This document shows, piece after piece, positions 45,490 to 58,400 of a stretch of DNA of 64,000 bases. Source of the stretch: Gnetum montanum (lineage: Eukaryota > Streptophyta > Gnetopsida > Gnetales > Gnetaceae); the NCBI GenBank assembly GCA_015680685.1, contig MNCI01035799.1, positions 37,157-101,156 on the forward strand, in the 5' to 3' direction. The notes below the pieces were generated by a model that was not told where the DNA came from, made no database searches, and worked only from the letters and a program-made list of their open reading frames with translations. Made by a program: the position numbers and the translations under genes. Numbering within the stretch: position 1 is the stretch's first letter; each line of letters begins with the position of its first letter.

Positions 45490-46110
45490 ATTTAGCCTTG
45501 TTTTGACCATCAAAAATCCAAGTTTTATTCATCCACATTGAGGGTACCTCCAACTATGCTAGCCAACATAGTCTAAGAGGGATGGTTCCAAAGCTCACAT
45601 TCATGAGCTTATTCTAGCCTTCAAATGATCAATTCTTAACCATAATTCCCATGCATTATCTTTGGAAGCTATTAGAATGCAAATCTTAACCTTGGAATTC
45701 CACAAATCCATTTTCCTCATGAAGCCATGCTGAGGCCATGCTGACCTATGTAGTCCCACCATGAATAGCAATCCTAGGTAGCATTTGTAGCTTCCAGAGG
45801 GTTAAATTGACACCAAAGTTAATCAAACTTCACTTCTAATCCACTTTGTTGGCAATTCAAATCATCATAACCCCAAAACTAACCATAACAAGCCCTAAAA
45901 TCCACTTTTTAGCAAGAGTCATGCTAGAGCTTACCCCATCCATGCTTGCAACATGGATCTAGAATAGGTCCAACATAGTTGAAAAATGGGATCTCATATT
46001 AGCCTTCAAACAACCTCAAAACAATCCTCCCCAAGTGCCTAAACTTCCCCATCAACCCTATAGCCTCACACCATGGCCCACAAATGCCTAAAACTAGAAA
46101 AATCTAACCT
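45490..46110 (+). repeat. 193-bp degenerate tandem array, array 2
   Basis: The same anchor family (GCTAGCCAACATAGTCT, GCTGACCTATGTAGTCC, TTGCAACATGGATCT) ends at 45574, 45756 and 45960. The spacing is 182 and 204 bp. Related to array 1, from which it is separated by the COBL segment. Confidence 0.55.
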
Positions 46111-46139
46111 TGATTGACGAACATTGATCATATTTTATC

Positions 46140-46870
46140 CCATGTTATCCACCTTAACTGGTTTGGACTTGTTCCATTTCTTTTAACATGGTTTCACATT
46201 GGTGGTATGCATTATTAACCTTCATTTCCCTATCATTTGATGTTATTTGGCTTTATTTTTATCATTTTAACATCATTTGGCCTTATTTCATGAAATGTTC
46301 CTATCATTTGACATCTTTTAACCTTAGAGAACTTGGTTTGACATTTATTTACACCATTGGACATCATTGTGACCTTGTTTGACCATCTAGAACATCATTA
46401 GATGGGATTTGACCATCATTATGGCTCCATTTGACTCCATTTGGTCATTATTTAGCTATCATTTGGCTTTTTCCCATGTTATTTGACCTTTGGTTCACCC
46501 CATCTACCTTATCCTATCCCCTATGACCTTTTTTGATCATGTTTTAGCTTTGTACAACCTTATTTAATGGTGCTTGACCATCATTAGACCATTGTTTGTC
46601 CTTTATTCAACCTCATTTCATGATGTTTGGCATTTGGTGCATCATACCTATTTTAACTCCCCTTTTCTAGCCTCCATCAATCATTCCTTAACCTTAATTG
46701 ACATAATGGGATGGAGTTTGACCATCATTTGGCCTTCATTTAACTCCACTCTACCATCATTTGGCTATTGTTTGATCTTATTTAGCCTTTTTTATCACCT
46801 TATTAGTCTTTACCTACCTTTTGTATCTTTGGTTGACCTTGTTTAAACTTTGTGTGACCATTGATGAAAC
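46140..46870 (+). repeat. Degenerate TTTGACC/CATCATTTGG repeat region
   Basis: Short phrases such as CATTTGACC, CATCATTTGGCC and TTATTTGACCT recur dozens of times with no fixed period, just upstream of Tat pol. Likely an expanded low-complexity spacer. Confidence 0.5.
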
Positions 46871-47299
46871 ATGTTTTGGCCTATCCACGCATAATTGCTA
46901 AAGTATTTTACGTCATTTTGGTATCATTTTCTCATTTTATCACATAGGTATCACTTAATATGCTTATGGTTGATATGTAGGATTGGAGTATGGGCACCTG
47001 AAGGAAAATTAGTTTACCTTTAAGCCTAAATGAACCTCATGGTGATGTTGAATGATTCCTTAATCTTAATCATTTAGATCTTGAAGTTTTAGTCGACCAT
47101 ATAGCCTCGATAGAGAAGCCTCTTAAATGGCTAGAAAACCTAGTCAAAACCCTTGACCTTGAGGCTGATGACATTATCAAGGACTTTCTAGTTGAGGTTC
47201 CTATCATGACACATAGTGGTGAGGTGAAAACACTAAAACTAAGTTCCTCACTGAAACCCCAATAGGCTCAAGACATTACCAAGGTCCTCCAAAACAACA
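46871..47299 (+). other. Tat sequence preceding RT
   Basis: Probable end of the protease/linker region. No DSG or DTG active site is recognisable here or elsewhere in the element. Confidence 0.3.
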
Positions 47300-48640
47300 T
47301 TAAGGTCTTTGCCTAGTCATATGAAGATATGTCAAGTCTTGACCAATGCCTAGTGCAACATAACATCATACTCGACCCTAGTATCAAACCTGTTAAGCAA
47401 AACGTTCAAAGATTAGACCAAATTTAGCCTTGAAAGTTCATGATGAAATCACAAAACTATATCAAGTTGGGTTCATTCAAGCAGTCAATTACATGAAATG
47501 GGTGTCCAACATAGTGGTAGTCTATACGAAAAATGAGAGTATATGTATCTATATTGATTTTTGAGACCTAAATAAGATAACCATCAAAGAGGATTTCTCA
47601 TTGCCTAGTATTGACCAACTTATTGATACTACAATTAGACATGCTTTTTTATCCTTGATAGATGGGTTCTTGGGATACAACCAAGTTAGGATTAACCCAA
47701 AGCATTAAATTTGTACAACCTTCATGACCCCTTGAGAAACCTCTTGTTACACTATGATGCCCTTTGGTCTAAAGAATGAAAGCATGTGTTATCAATGGAT
47801 AATGACATATATATTTAGTGATTACATGCTAGGATTACTTATTTACTATGTGGACGATATAGCCATTAAGTCCAAAATGGCTAATGACCATGCACATGAC
47901 CTTAACCTTCTGTTGAAATGATGTCTCAAATATGATCTTAGGCTTAACCCCAAGAAATGTGGCTTTGGTATTAAAATTAGTAAGATTCTTAGCTTTGTAG
48001 TATTTGAAATGGGAATACATGTTGATCTTGATAAGGTTAAGGCCATATCCAACTTGGCAACACCAACTAACCTTAAGCAGCTTCAGGGATTGCAAGGTAG
48101 ATTACAATATATCTATAGGTTCATCACCAGGCTTACAAATAAATTACAATCCATGTAACACTTTCGTAAGAAAAAATTTTGCTATGAGTAGATAGCTCAA
48201 TGCCAATAAGCCTTTGAAAACCTTAAGCAAAATTTTGCATGACTACCCACGATCTATCCACCACAAAGGAATAAACCTTTATACATCTACCATGTTATCT
48301 CTAATGTGTCCATTTCCTTTCTACTTTATTAGAAACAAGATGTTGGAGCAAAGATACTAGTATAATACCTAAGCCATGCATTAATTGCCTATGAGACCCA
48401 ATACACCAAAGTGGAGAAGTATTATCTATCCCTAGTCTTCTCATTGAAGAAGTTGAGACACCACCTCTTTAAGAGCCAAGTCAACGTCCTTTACAAGGAC
48501 AACATGATTAGATCCATAACAATCAATATTTATGAAAGTAGCCATATAGTCCATTAGAAAGTCATAATAGCTAAGTTTGACCTCCATTACATATCTCAAG
48601 CCTCAACAAAAGGTCAACTATAGCTACACAACTTATTATC
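47300..48640 (+). pseudogene. Tat reverse transcriptase and RNase H
   Basis: RT blocks in order: ITKLYQVGFIQ and WVSNIVVVYTKN (47440-47530), IYIDF.DLNK (47550), PSIDQLIDTT..HAFLSLIDGFLGYNQ (47610-47690), TMMPFGLKN (47755), and the catalytic YYVDDI (about 47844-47861). LNPKKCGFGI (47945), then TPTNLKQLQGLQGRLQYIYRF (48062-48125) mark the thumb/connection. RNase H follows with YETQYTKVEKYYLSLVFSLKKLRHHL (48390-48465). The YVDD motif is kept, but there are many stops (for example near 47564, 47706 and 47920) and frame breaks. Confidence 0.85.
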
Positions 48641-48719
48641 TTCCTAGTAAAAGACCCTGTAGCCATTAACTCTAAATTCCCTGATGAACATGTTAACATT
48701 GTTAGTGCAGTACCCGAGG

Positions 48720-49118
48720 GCTATGAGGCAATTATGCACTTTGATAAAGCTTCAACTATCCATAAGGCCATTGTTATAGTCATCATAACATCATCTTTTT
48801 GTGAAATCCGATCCTTCGCCTACCGTTTTGAATTTTCATGTACCAACAACGTGGTGGAGTATGAAGGATTGATCAAGGGAATGATGGTAGCTCATGACCA
48901 AGGAATCAAATGTTTGATGATAAATTGTGGTTAACCAAGTAACAATGGTTTATGCATGTAAAGCCAAATATTTGCAACCTTATTATGAACTAGGTAAGAA
49001 ATTAATGCAACAATTTATAGACATTGGTATTCAACATATACCCCAAACTAAGAACATGTTAGTCAATGCCATTGTGACCTTAGCCCTAAGTGTGATGGCC
49101 AATGTGTTTAGCAAGTGA
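48720..49118 (+). pseudogene. Tat second (archaeal/plant-type) RNase H
   Basis: 48734-48934 encodes MHFDKAS..., the region of the first catalytic Asp, then FEFSCTNNVVEYEGLIKG, the conserved NN-x-AEYE block with the catalytic Glu region. 48927-49118 (other frame) continues with VNQVTMVYACKAKYLQ and FIDIGIQHIPQTKN, the typical 'QVNG.Y..K' and 'HIPR..N..AD' ends; here ADALA is changed to VNAIV. One frameshift joins the halves. A second RNase H after the classical one is diagnostic of Tat/Ogre elements. Confidence 0.8.
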
Positions 49119-49319
49119 TCCTCCTTAATTGTAAACTATGTTATTCCCATCACATAAAACACTAAAGGTTTCTCTATAGCCTCTAACAACATTGCTCCTC
49201 AAAAGAAGTGGTATGATGATATCAAGTTTTACCTAATGCATGATGAATCTCTATAAGGCCTGACTAATTTTCAAAAGGATGTTGTACATAAAAGATTAAG
49301 ATAGTATGTCATTGTAGGC

Positions 49320-50450
49320 AATAACACATTATGTCAACAATCCTATGATGATGTATTGTTAGTATGCTTGGGAAAAATTGAAGCCTACATTGTCTTTGAG
49401 AAAGTTCATGAAGGCGTATGTTGTGGACATATAGGACCTAGAGCCATGGCCATCAAAATTAGATGACTAGGTTATTACTAGTTCTATATGGAAAGAGACT
49501 ACCTGCAAAAGGTTCAAACTTTTGAAAACTATCAATGGCATAGTAACCTAATACATGTACCATAAACTGAGTTACATACTACTCGAATAACCTACTCATT
49601 TCAATGAGGGGGACTTAACATCATTGGACTTATAACATCTAAGTCTTCCACAAGACATGGTTTCATCATCACTGCAACCAAATACTTTACAAAGTGTATG
49701 AAAGCTATTCTGCTAAGGAAAAAAACATCTCAACAAGTTTGTAGATTCATACTAGGTAACATAGTAACTCATTTTGACATACCTCTAACCCTAGTCACAG
49801 ATAATCAACCACAATTTAGTAGCCAAGAAATGCAAGAATTTTGTCAAGACCTAGGCATCGAGCATTCCATTTCATCACCATACTACCCTCAACCAAATGG
49901 AAAAGCTAAAGCTAGAAACAAGGCCATCATAAACTTGCTTTAAGAGATGCTAAATAATAGCATATGCAAGTGGCATGAGCAACTTGTCCATGCACTTTGG
50001 ATATATCGAATGACCTATTGAACTAAAACTAGTGTGACCCCATATAGCCTAATTTATGGATATGAAGCAATTTTTCCTCTTGAATTATAGGTTCCATTAC
50101 TCAAAGTGGTCCTATTAGACTTCATCAATGACAAGCAAGACTAGAAGCTATGTATCATCAACCTAGATTGAATGGAAGAGTAGCGAATACAAACACTTGT
50201 TCACATCAAATGGTACCAAGAGAGGCAAAAGCAATGGAATCACCATGAAATGAACAAATTAAATATGAAGGAGGGGGACCTAGTCCTCAAGGTTATTCAT
50301 GAGCATGCAAACAAGTTCTCAACCAACTAGGAAGGGTCTATCTTGATCATCAAGGACTATGGCAATTGAGTCTTTGGAGTTGCAAACATGGATGGGAATG
50401 AAATTTACAATCTAGTCAATCCTTCCTATTTGAAGCCTTATTACATTCAA
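49320..50450 (+). pseudogene. Tat integrase
   Basis: The zinc-binding part is weak (EGVCCGH-like coding, GPRAMAIKIR near 49440). Core: GGLNIIGL (about 49610-49630), where the first catalytic Asp codon is AAC (49617-49619, Asn). VTDNQPQFSS keeps the second Asp (49800-49802). NGKAKARNKAI has Lys (AAA, 49908-49910) where the catalytic Glu belongs. Later blocks WHEQLVHALWIYRM and TPYSLIYGYEAIFPLE (about 49970-50080) and a C-terminal EGDLVLKVI (50270-50295) complete the domain. Two lost catalytic residues plus stops make it inactive. Confidence 0.82.
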
Positions 50451-51479
50451 CTTAATCTTCTTTACATGTACAAACTAATAGCTAACATTAATCGCCCATA
50501 CATCAAATAACAAGTGAGCTTGTACATGCTTTCTCTATCACTATCTCTCTATTTTGCACAATGAATGAAACGTAAGCTTTGTAACTCTCATGCACATTGC
50601 AAAAATCTCTCCATGTTGCATTGATAGTGACCTATGATGACCTAGTTTGCTGGTTGTCTCATGTAGCCCTATACATGGTGTTGTAAAAACATGCTTTCTT
50701 TGTCTTGTTTTCTTATCATTTTGGAGTTGTGCTTGTAAGATGAAGCTTGAATTCATCGTGAAGGTGTAACTTATCATGGTAGCAAGTCATCACATGACTT
50801 TCATGCATGAGATTTGGTGAGCTTGTCCTGTTGTGCCAAGATTTCTTATTTCACATCATTGCCATTACCATTCCTTAAGCCCAACCCATAACCTAATTAT
50901 AACCTTCCTTGCCCAAAACAATAAGGATAACCTATGTTTAACATTCATGCATGATGGCCACATGAAATTTCCTCCATCATACTCGATCATCAAGTCTATT
51001 GGATGTAACACATCTCATTCAATAGGAAAACCAAATCAAACCTGACCTTGGTAATGAAATCCAGTGAAGGTTTTACCCCAAGTAAAAGGAAAATAAGGGA
51101 GGGAAGTAAATTTTCAAGAAGCCAAAAGGCCAATGAAGACAAAAAGATAAACCAATGGCTCTGAACAAGTAAAGGAAGAAGCATAATGGCCAAAGAAACC
51201 TTGGAGGGAGATGCTAATTCCTCAAAAACATTACTAAGTAATCAACACTTCAAAGCATGAAGCACATAGACCACACTAACTAGCCAAAATGTCACTACCA
51301 TAATCATAATCATGATGTCAACATTTGGAACTCATTGTTAACCCCATGACTCTTTCCTCATAACCAAATATAGGCTTCAACCTCTATAGCATCACCATAA
51401 CCTTATCTCATCTTCACAAGCACTCTTTGACATTTTTGACACTATAGATTTAACTGCAAATATGAAACATTGTTGATGG
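50451..51479 (+). other. Tat 3' untranslated region
   Basis: No coding signal. Purine-rich runs (51080-51110 and 51205-51213) are candidates for the polypurine tract, but neither is decisive. Confidence 0.4.
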
Positions 51480-52940
51480 ACCTACAGTGGTGTTTTGTAT
51501 TCTTTGTCGATGTCTCTTGGGTCAATCCTCCAAACATAAACAAAGAGGGACCAATGAAACACCACCAAGAAATTTCATGTTGCAACCATTTAGCATTGTA
51601 ACCTTCACCCCTACACTTAAGGCTAGATTTTCATTACAAAATGCAAGATTTGTAGCCCCTAAGTTGCACTCTCACATACCATAACTTTTTGGGGCTAAAA
51701 ATGCCTCATAAGTCATCATAGCCTTACTTCCCAAGTGGAGAAATACATGTCATGCCTATATTTAAACTTGGAAAGGTTTAAAATGCCTTGGGAACTACCA
51801 AATTTGGCATTTTCATGGGTTTTGTGGCAATCAACTACACTGGAACCACCTACACCCATTGTTGGTGGTGTTGGGTTTTCATTTTCCAAACAAAACCTAG
51901 AGTAGTTGCCATAACCCCTAGTGTGGATGATACGAGGCCAGTGTTGGAGTTATGGGTATTTCTATTTTTCCATAAACCTAGCATTAGAGTGATTGGGATT
52001 TCGTTGTTCCAACTAGGCCAACATTGCTCCACCAATTTAGCATGGATTCCAAGATGCCAACATAGTTCCCATGAGGCCAATGTAGATGGGTGAAACTAGC
52101 ATAGTTGTAAAAGTATATTTACTATTTTTGGTATCTAGAGTGGTTTTGGTGGCCTGGGTCCATCAAAACTTATCAAAAATGGAAAACTACATTGGAAATT
52201 ATAGCCTACCACACTTGCAAATCAAATCAATCTATCAATAATCATGATAGAAATTTGTAGCTAAAAACATGTAATAATGAGACCTATAAATGCCACTTTC
52301 AAACACTTTGAACAAGTTCCATCATTACACACTTCCTCTATAGGATAACCTTTGCAACCTAGAGCACTAAAGACCTTTGGCATTTTGTAAAAATTTTTGG
52401 ATAAATTTGGAAACAATCTCAGCATTTGAGAATCCCAACATAGTGCCAAGATTTAAAAAATCAAACTTTGTTACCTCCTTGTGACCAATGCTACAAATCT
52501 AAGCTTAAAACCACTAAGGAATTTTGACTATTGGAGTTGGGAAGTACTTGGATCATGGAGCTAACTACAGAATACACCTTGCCAACTTCAACAAGCTTCA
52601 AGCTTCATCCGAGCAACTCCCTATGCATTTGGACACACGATCTATACAAATTTGAACTTTACACTTTTCAATATTTCATTTATTGTAATAAAATTCTTAG
52701 CTCATTCATTGTGCAAATCCATTTACAATTCATTTTGGTGGATTTTCTTTTACTTTTGGAGCTAAATTTTAATTCAAATTGTTTACCCCCATTTAAAATT
52801 CCTAAGTCCCTAAGTGATCTACAAGAACATCCATGGTGCCTTGGATCCTCTTTCTCGAAGACCCTTGGGATCCAAGGTTAAAACTATTCTTCCTAGAATT
52901 TTGATTTTTTTTCTAGCGATCAAATTTTTCAAGCACTACA
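51480..52940 (+). repeat. 3' LTR (T2) of the Tat element
   Basis: The right end ...AAGCACTACA at 52940 corresponds to the T1 end. The right 880 bp align with T1 in direct orientation and nearly the whole LTR with T0 in reverse. The left edge is approximate (TGTTGATGGACC near 51470 is a candidate start). Confidence 0.7.
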
Positions 52941-52959
52941 CATGGCTTGGTACTTGATC

Positions 52960-54075
52960 TATGAGAATATCAAGATTAGGCACTAGCACCTAGGTGGATT
53001 TTTATACTTTCATATTATTCCATAATGAAAGTGGAAGATGATTAGAATGGATTTCATCATTGATCTACCCTGCAGTAAGGGTGGAAAGGATTCCATCTTA
53101 ATGGTTATTAACTTGTTAATCAAGTCAACTCATTTTCTAGCTATGAGAATGATAGGTAGTGTAAAGGATGTGATGTAGCTATTTATTTTAAAGATAATAT
53201 AATTGCATGACATTCTAGTTAGAATGATCTCTAATAGTGATGCTAAGTTCACTTTTTGGTTTTAGCATGTTTTCATGGATAGCTTGGGTACCAAGCTAAA
53301 TGTGAGTTCATCTTATAATTCCTGGATGAATGGATAGGTTAAGGAGATCAAATAAACATTGGATTACATGCTAAGGTTGTGCTCTTTAGTTTTTGGATAA
53401 TTTGATTTGTTACCTTTGGAAGAGTTTACCTAAAACAATAACTATTAAGTGAGTTTGAAAGTAGCATCATATGAAGTTTTATATGCTAAGTCATGAAGAA
53501 CCCCTCTATATGAAGACATGATCAAGAATTGGTAACAAATTATTATGGTTTTAATTGTTTACATTCTAGAGAAATTTAAAAGTAACTCAAAGCAAGGCAA
53601 GATTAGAAAACAAGTTACAATAACCATAAGATGAGACATGTTGAGCTTTCCATTTAGAATAAAGTGTTTCTATGTATCTCTCTGCTAAATGGCTTAATAC
53701 ACTTTGGTAGAATAGGCAAGCTTGCTTCTTGATACATTGGTCCTTTTGACATATTGCAGCATGTAGGTAAAGTCATTTATCATGTGAGTTTACCTTCAAA
53801 GCTTTTGAACATACACAACATATTTTACATCTCTATGTTGCAAAGGTATATGCTAGATGGTAGTCATGTTATTAACTTAACTAAAGTATGGCTTAATTTC
53901 AATGCTTCATATGTTGAGTATCCTATTAAGATCATGGATCATATGAAGCATGGCTCACATATCAAGGTCAATCAAATGAATAGGATCTTGTGGAGCCATC
54001 ATGGTTCCTAGCATGTGACATGGAAACTTGAATTTAAGTTGCATTTGACCTACCCTAAGATCTTTTGAGAGGAAG
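52960..54075 (+). pseudogene. Chromovirus (Tekay/Del-like) integrase remnant
   Basis: MDFIIDLPCSKGGKDSILMVI starts at 53047 (first catalytic Asp retained at 53050-53052). Continuing blocks are LLIKSTHFLAM, ISNSDAKFTF (catalytic Asp changed to Asn), LGTKLNVSSSYN, VKEIK-stop-TLDYML (Glu present) and EEFT.NN (to about 53440). After a degraded stretch, SKLLNIHNIFYISML and SHVINL, then VEYPIKIMD and NRILWSHHGS-stop-HVTWKLE (53750-54045), form the C-terminal tail that precedes or includes the chromodomain region in Tekay/Del elements. More than ten stops are present. It lies just downstream of the Tat LTR and upstream of its own LTR. Confidence 0.8.
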
Positions 54076-54093
54076 ATTTATAAGAGGGAAGGA

Positions 54094-55060
54094 TGTAACA
54101 TCCCATATGTTTAGATAATTGAGTTAGTAATTTTTTTATGCTTTATGTATTTTATTCATGCTTCTGGTTTTTGAGTAGTTCTTTATGACTTCTAGCTCAG
54201 TAGATAGAGTTGATGTATATCATTATATTTTATGTCCTATGTCCATTTATGATGTTTATAATTATTTATTTATGATTTGTATTACATTGACCTATTAGAT
54301 AAGTTTAGTAGGTATCATGGTGTGTTGTCACTTAGAACATGTTCATTAAGTATTATCACATATGCATTATATAAGATCTCATACATGTGTTGTGATGCTA
54401 TTGGATGATAGTAGAATTATGTAATTAATTATGTAGTTTTATGTGTTTTTTTGATTATCTACATGAGAGATTGAAGGATTGGTGTTTTATTTTGCTAAAT
54501 AGTTTTATAGAGGTTATATGTTAATTTATTAATTAATTTTATTAAAATATTAGTTTTATATGTTTACTAAATTTTATTAAAAATTTATGTGAGATATAGG
54601 ATGCATGACCTAGATTTCTTGAATTTATTTCTAGAAAATTACTAGGATTACTTAGAATTAGGTTTTGAGATTTATATTATAAAAACTCTACACATCATTA
54701 TTTTGAACATTATCGACATCCATTCAATTGGACATAAAAGCTATGCTGAAGAGGACACCTATGATGGTGTTGTTGTGCTCGTGTGACCATGGGTTGTACA
54801 TTGTTGGATTCATGTGCTTATAGATTTTTTGTAATTATGCTTGTGCACTTGTCTTCTTAACTTTCATGCTTTGTACTAGGAGATATTTCTTAACTCTTTC
54901 TCTTGTGTTTTAGGTTTACTAAGTTTTGTGTGATATCAATATGATTGTGATTTTGCTTATTTTCATGATGTGAGCATCTACTATGTCATGTTTGGGTTTT
55001 GTATTTTATGAACAATGTTATGTGATTCTTATGCACTATTTTCCAAACTTATATTTCTCT
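54094..55060 (+). repeat. 3' LTR of the chromovirus remnant
   Basis: It starts TGTAACATCCC directly after a purine-rich tract (AAGAGGGAAGGA, 54082-54093) and the integrase end. TATAAAAAC near 54677 could be the TATA box. The right edge is uncertain. Confidence 0.6.
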
Positions 55061-55079
55061 AGTTGTATGTACTACCACT

Positions 55080-55460
55080 ATTACATCCTCTTCCTAGATG
55101 TCATGGCAATGGTCGAATATACATAACATTTGACATTATGTGTAATGAATATAACAAAAAAAATGAAAAGAAAACTTTATTAATGTGAAAATAATGTATC
55201 TAAATCATGCTCTACAGATTCCTTAGGGTTATCTTCCTTCTACATCTATCTCATAGAGATAATCCAGTACTGCCACCATGATTAGACCTATACCTAGCTA
55301 GAAGAGATGGTCAATTATCTTCCTATGCCACTTCAAAAAACACATGTTATTTACCTTTACTAGCTCTACAAGTCCATTTTTGCATGACCTCTACTTTCCA
55401 ATTATAAATATCTTCATTCAAACCCTCTAAAGATCACCTCAAGAAACATGCTTGTTATTA
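55080..55460 (+). repeat. Chromovirus-type LTR fragment (plus strand)
   Basis: From TTACATCCTCTTCCTAGATG onward it aligns with the reverse complement of 17011-16640 (blocks CATAACATTTGACATTATG, CCACCATGATTAGACC, CTAGCTAGAAGAGATGG). Confidence 0.6.
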
Positions 55461-58400
55461 CAACATATCCTTTTGAGTCTCACTCCAACTTGTATTTTTA
55501 GGTCTTATTACAATAATTACATTATTTGTTACAAAATGACACTATCTTTGTTATAGAATGACTTCATTTAGAAATGAGGATGTGATAAACTATCTCCCCC
55601 CCTTAGCTTTTGTTCTTCCTTGAATGAGTTTGTGTTAAGGATATTTCGTCATGTTTCGATACTTTCTTCATGCTTTAACATTCCAATGCTTTGATTTGTC
55701 CTTTTCAAATATGGTTTAATATTCTAAAGTTCTTATGATTATTTTGAAAATGAGAAGAATATTTGAAAAAAATAAATGTTACCTTATTAATATTTATGTC
55801 AATCTTTGGAAAATAACAAGAGGTGAACTAAAGGTCTACTAATCACCAATCACCAATCCTATCCAAGGTTATAAGTCATATCTCTAGTTATCCCAGAGAT
55901 AGTTAGATAAATTCTTTTTTCCATTTATGTTACCTAAAATATTTTACTTACCTAATTTTAAATATAAATTAAATAACTAAGAAAGAATAAGAGACTAAGA
56001 AATAAAAGCAAGGTTAAGAAATTCCTAGATTTCAATTAACATGTAGGATCAAGGTCTATATTTGTAACTCCATGTTCAAGGATATATGATCATAGGGCCT
56101 TGTTCAAGATGGTGAGACTTGATCTTACTTCTCAAATTTTTCCTTAGAAATTAACTCAAATTATTTAGTAACTTGAAAGAATCAAGTATCATACCAAATA
56201 TAGTCGAAGGTGTAGATAAATAAAGATGTTGATCCATCTTTAGTAATCATGAGTTTGTAATACTATCCACTAACATCATATCTTCTCAAATTATGGCATT
56301 CAACCTAGCTATTGAAGATTTAAAGTAGGTAGAATATGCATTGGCTAATGGGATGGTATGATGAATTCATGGAAACATCTTCTTCAAATTGGATTCCTCT
56401 TCTAAAATTCTTTCATGCATCCATATTTTAAAAATTAATGGATAAAGGATAAATTGTACTAGGTTCAGACTAGTATAATTTAGAAATAGCTCATACTTCA
56501 AGCTTTCCTCAATCTTGTTAATCAAGTAAGATACTTGTCAAAGTCTAACATCTAGGAATGTTGGGTCAACAATCAAATGTGTATTGATCACACATACACA
56601 TCTTTTTAATGGTTGCATTTAAAGCATCAATATCAAGTATATGTGACTTAGCTAGAATCTCAATTATTCTTTCTTCTTCATAATTTGAAGTTCTAGAATT
56701 TTTAAAATTCTATCTTTTAATCTCCATTCAAACCTTTGTATTAACTCAAACTTAGTTTGTTTCTAGAAGATCACACAACCATCCATGTTATGGTACATGC
56801 AATAGGATGATTTGTATAATTTGAAACAAAAACCAGCATGAGGACCTTTTTTCATGTAGATACCTTCATAACTTAGCTTTCTTAAATTGGTTTGGAATTA
56901 GTATATGAATTTTCATGGTAGGACTTCTTGTACAAACAAGAGATCAATACTCAAATGTTGTAATGCTATAAGGATGTATGAATATTAGTATTTGTGCTAA
57001 TCCAAAGCCTAAAATGAACATAGCAAGTGTTATCTTTTATTGGATAAGAATTTTGGAAACACATTGTATATTAACATTTAGAATTATGGTTATCAGAACA
57101 AGGTTATTTCCTTTAAACTTATTTCTTCTCACATTCATCATATATCTTATTAGGACAAGGTTATGACTCTCCATAATGGTCAATCTATGTCAAATGATCT
57201 ATTTTATGGTTGGATTAGTATAAATCATCCTTGTATTTCTAATATGCTAATTGATTCTCTAACTATTAAATTTGTTGAATTAGTAATGACTTAGCTATAT
57301 TTCTCAGACTCTTAATGATCTTTCCACCTCCCTTCGGAAACTGACTCTCTTAATGCAACTAGTAACCAACTACAAGTTAGTGGTGTATGTCTAGTTGTAT
57401 GAATAATCTAATCTCTTAATATTAAGGCTCAAGATGGTAATAAAGATAAAATTTGTTAGTATTAACCCTTAGATTACTAGACCTGGTTAGTTGATCTAAG
57501 TAACAACCTATTAAGGCATGATTTAAACTGTCGCCTAGTTATTGGCTACTTATATGATTAATCTAACATAAAAATTGGATTCATAAGGCCAAAAAATATT
57601 ACAAATGATAATTTATATGTTAGAAATGGACATCAAATGCTTGAGTTATGTTAATTCTAACTCCTAATGCTCTTAAGTCCAAGTTCAAGGGCAATGATTA
57701 GAAACTAATTTCAAGGATTTGTATGGCAAATCTGACTTCTTCATTACATTTGGAAGACCAAAATCTATTGGAAATGACTATTTTTTCATCAAAAAAAACT
57801 TCCAAGATCAAAAGTTACATGCCTTTGAAGCTCAAAATTTAGGTATGAATTTCAAAACTTCCTAAGAGGCCACCCATCCCAATACCCCTCTAAGATGAGT
57901 ATACTTAACTTCCTAATTTTTATCTCTTCTCTTACCAGTCAAACAATTTCACTGAATTGGACAATTTTGACACACAAAATCATATTTGAATTCAAATTTT
58001 AAATTTTAAATATTAAAATTTTAAGTTACCTATCCATTTTTGGTATGACTATGGTGCTCACAATGTCTGTTGACACCATTGCTTCCTACCATCATCAATC
58101 TTAGTGGTATGGCCCTACGATGCTCTTAATATTCACTAATACTAGAGGTGTATATTGCCAAAAATCCTTGAACATTTTTTGGATACAAGACAAGGATAGG
58201 AAAAAACAACAAGCATGTAGGCATGGTAAAATGGTAAAGGTGTGACATGAAAGGTGATGAAAACAAGCACAAGATGACAATGAAAAGTAGGGTAGTAGCA
58301 AGGCATGTAGTGGCACCTAGGTAGGGCTCATGGTAAGGTAGAACATGAGAGATAACAATAGTGAAGAATAGGGTAGTGCATGGTGGAGGCATGTTGTGAG

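Larger units (their letters stand above)
23226..52940 (+). mobile_element. Giant decayed Tat/Ogre-like Ty3/Gypsy element, with nested insertions
   Basis: The 5' LTR remnant T1 (23226-24071) and 3' LTR T2 (about 51480-52940) are in the same orientation and align from about 52060 to the LTR end. Between them lie a PBS-like site, gag-region sequence (24810-25458 and 30160-31330) and pol (47300-50450) containing two RNase H domains, the hallmark of the Tat lineage. CopY and Gyp1 interrupt it with their own target-site duplications. Removing these leaves about 16 kb, within the size range of Ogre/Tat elements. It also holds 193-bp repeat arrays and a COBL pseudogene. That all of this is a single element is inferred from order and orientation. 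Confidence 0.6.

Noticed and set aside
58101-58392. Two hydrophobic minus-strand ORFs (71 and 88 codons)
   Set aside because: Overlapping frames in a purine-rich stretch, no recognisable motif or partner sequence.
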